Shown piece by piece: positions 61,443-64,000 of a stretch of DNA of 64,000 nucleotides. Both the position numbers and the translations under genes were made by a program. Every line of letters begins with the position of its first letter. Within the stretch, counting starts at the first letter, position 1. Source of the stretch: Bolinopsis microptera (lineage: Eukaryota > Ctenophora > Tentaculata > Lobata > Bolinopsidae); assembly GCF_026151205.1 (NCBI RefSeq), contig NC_087072.1, positions 16,135,669 to 16,199,668 of the forward strand. The letters run 5' to 3'. The notes below the pieces were generated by a model. It ran no database searches. It was not told where the DNA came from and was given only the letters and a program-made list of their open reading frames with translations.

Positions 61443-64000
61443 ATTGTAGGTTTATAAACTACCAAGACGCGCGCCGAGTTGGACTCGTCGACGGTCTTGG
61501 AACATAATATATATATTTGGAACAAATATTTTACGAGTATCACCCGTTAACACTTAAACCGACCAATTTATCAAACTTAGAGGGAACTTAGAGTTTAAGC
61601 ATTTAAAATAAATAAGTGAGAGCACTTTGTAATTGCCAAGAATATGTATCAACCTTTCAAGATGGTCAAGAATTTCAACAACTTAAAATGTATGCAGTGT
61701 CAGGGTTCACAAACAGTCATTTGAAACTACAAGTTTAGTTAAGGTTACAAGTGCTCTCACTAATTTAAATGGTTACTCTCTAAGTTTGGTAAATTCATCG
61801 GTTTTACTCAAAGTTGAATTTGTAGAAGCTAGGCCATTATAAATTAACCAATGAATTGAACATGTTGATTTTTAAATTGACTCATAACCAAATAAGGGCC
61901 CTCTAATATGTAAACCCTCTCCTACTGCAGTCAACTATAAATGTTTTACCGCTATATTTCTTAACTACTGTACTGTATTTTTCTGCTGCCGGCAAAATCC
62001 CATTCAGGAATTTCCCCTAAATATGATAATAGTATCTCGTTAATTCACCATTAAGTATTTCGCAGTCTCTTGATTGATAAAACACTGCAGCAAGAAGAAG
62101 AATGACTAGTTTACACGATGACCTGTCACCTTTGTGGTGATCGTAAATAGATCTCAAATAATTCGAAAACTTTCATTTTCACTGCCACTCGAAGTTTCTG
62201 AGTTAACATATCATACGAGCCTTACTTAATGAGTACAGCCAACTCTAACGAGGAACTTAAAGATATATCTTCTCTTAATCGCGTCAAAGGCTGAACTCAC
62301 GTCAATTCTTATTTTGAGAACTCCCATTCTCTGTTCTTGTCTACGGAAACCGTTCGATGCTTATTAAAATCAAATCTGCGCAATTTCTACCATTTGTATA
62401 GGCAGTCATGATGCGATCTCTGCACTAATAATGACATTTTCAAGTGACAGTTTCTTCAAAACTCATCACGTGATACGTCAGTCGGGGTCTCAAGAGGTTA
62501 AACCCAATCAATTGTACTTGGCTTGTATAAGTACTAAGTGTGATTCAAGGTATTCCTACGAAACACATTTCATTACTACTATGACGTCATATGATGTAGA
62601 CCTATGAAATTAAGAAAAGTGATTTAGCTTGATAATCTGAAGTCTAGACACACGATCTTAGTTACGTTTTGAGCTTTCATGATCAGGCTGACAAGCAAGT
62701 AATAATATATAACGAGTATAAGCGAGTAATAATAATATAATAACGGTCAACAGAACCTTTGCGAGCGAGCAATTTTCTCATAGCAAGTATCGAGAGGCTA
62801 GATTGTCTGACTTCATGCTATCCCCCTTTTGCCGTTTGATCCCCTTATATTGGCAGTTTGATCTCGGACGATCACGGACGACGATTTTAATTCGATTTAA
62901 GATCGTCAATCATCAGGCTGAATCCAGACTCAGCCGGATACAGCGGAGTCTCGGTCAACATTACGACACTGGTTTTAGAGAAGAGTTCTCTGACAGGAGC
63001 ACACATTTGACTACTTCTAGTGGATGTCACCCCTGCAGATTTCGTCGATTTCAGGTGCCGTCGGCACCATAAAAATTAAAAGCAAACATAAATTTTTTCC
63101 CCTAAAATCGAACGCTTTCTGCGCAAAAAATTGACCTCAACAGAAAAAATTAAACATGGCTTCAAATCCAAATTTGAACCAGAGATTTTTCACTTCCTCT
63201 CGATAAACTTAATTTTCAACCCAAAATAAAGTCTCAAAGGGGTAAATTACTCAGGTCAGGATTGTAGGCAATGATTATGCCAAACCATACATTTTTGTAA
63301 ATTCATTAAACTTTCAATTTAGCCTAAAACACCCTATTTCGCAAAATTTTTCCGGGGGGCTGCGCCCCACTAGCCCCCGCCAATGTGGTCCGCCCTTTGC
63401 CTGGACCCCGCTGGGGGCCGCCCCCCAGACCCCTGCCACAGCTTGCAGCTTCGCTCGCCGACAGCCCCCCCCCCCCCCCCCCAAAGAAAAATCCTGGCTA
63501 CGTGCCTGAGCAAAATATAGGTTAAGGGCTTTTCAGATGATTTGGCTCCTCAACAGATACCGACGTACATAGCGGTCAATATGTAGTTTAGGTTTACCTG
63601 GCCCGTAGGTTACGAATGTGCCCGAGGAGGAAAAAAAAGCAAACTTAAGAAAATTTCTCGGGAACTTAAAAGTTCACCTCAAAACGAAATCTGCACCTAT
63701 GGTGGATGTAATGGTTTTACTGAGATGATCTGCTCCAGCGATTGCAATATCACTCAGTGGTCTTGTAATGTTTCTAAATGTAGTATTGACAGACCTGAGG
63801 TTTAATCTGAGGTGTTAAGCACGGAGCAAAATAAAGTTAACAGGATCAGAGACTGAATCTCTTGGGAAGCGGAGGAGATATATTGGAGGCTCCAGTTCTA
63901 ATATTACCCGTTACGTCTATGTAGGAAAGCTGCTTAAGTTGCTTACATTAAGTTGTATTACTTAACCATTTAAACGTGGATTCAAGAGTGTCATTAACCT
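61443..64000. other. Gene-poor right end of the window
   Basis: The block at 61,461-61,492 is an inverted copy of 28,813-28,844. Positions 63,340-63,510 are a GC-rich mobile-element-type tail (GGGGGGCTGCGCCCC, a C run at 63,466-63,482, then ATCCTGGCTACGTGCCTG). One open frame at 62,803-63,072 has no recognisable content. No gene is supported. Confidence 0.45.

Overview
This window is animal nuclear DNA, AT-rich, with multi-exon genes (GT-AG introns), many degenerate transposons and one 100-N scaffold gap. The gene set (cilia proteins, RAD50, a C2H2 zinc-finger factor, an intronless rhodopsin-type GPCR whose TM1 motif reads GTPGN) fits a marine invertebrate. My best guess is a cnidarian, possibly a medusozoan, but the sequence does not prove it.

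Assembly state. Positions 1 to about 10,020 are unpolished, homopolymer-inflated sequence. Positions 1-4903 are an error-filled reverse complement of 11,435-15,358, the clean sequence on the other side of the N gap (11,335-11,434). The ODAD4 gene therefore appears twice, tail to tail. The simplest reading is a false inverted duplication: the contig ending at 11,334 was joined in the wrong orientation. The 3' exons of ODAD4 exist only in the noisy part.

Cilia block (11.4-18.7 kb). Four genes lie on the minus strand, in transcription order CFAP20 (18,695-18,102), a mitochondrial amidoxime-reducing component homologue (17,501-16,524), a PIERCE-family microtubule inner protein (15,783-15,463) and ODAD4/TTC25 (14,642 into the gap). 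Three of the four are axonemal proteins, and an RFX X-box-like site lies between PIERCE and ODAD4.

Repeat-rich block (19-34 kb). This holds a TIR element filled with telomere-like TCAGGG repeats and flanked by an 8-bp duplication, an unrecognised minus-strand gene with a tandemly duplicated exon, a Harbinger-like MITE, a 233-bp satellite array split by a 5'-truncated LINE, a hAT transposase remnant broken by a long hairpin, and a frameshifted Penelope-like element.

RAD50 (34,081-44,812, plus strand). A 22-exon model was assembled, and all intron phases agree. It encodes 1,310 or 1,341 residues depending on the acceptor of exon 7. Walker A, zinc hook (CPIC), ABC signature and Walker B are intact. 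Introns 1 and 2 each hold a TTAA-flanked element, so exon 2 (Walker A) sits between two transposons; the intron 1 element is a 1.4-kb near-perfect palindrome.

Convergent to RAD50 is a five-exon C2H2 zinc-finger gene (49,720-45,094, minus) with one apparent missing base in exon 1. Then comes an intronless GPCR (52,609-51,332, minus). The rest (52.6-64 kb) is mostly gene-poor: LINE and foldback fragments, a second TTAA palindrome element, several short tandem arrays and a small repeat-type ORF.
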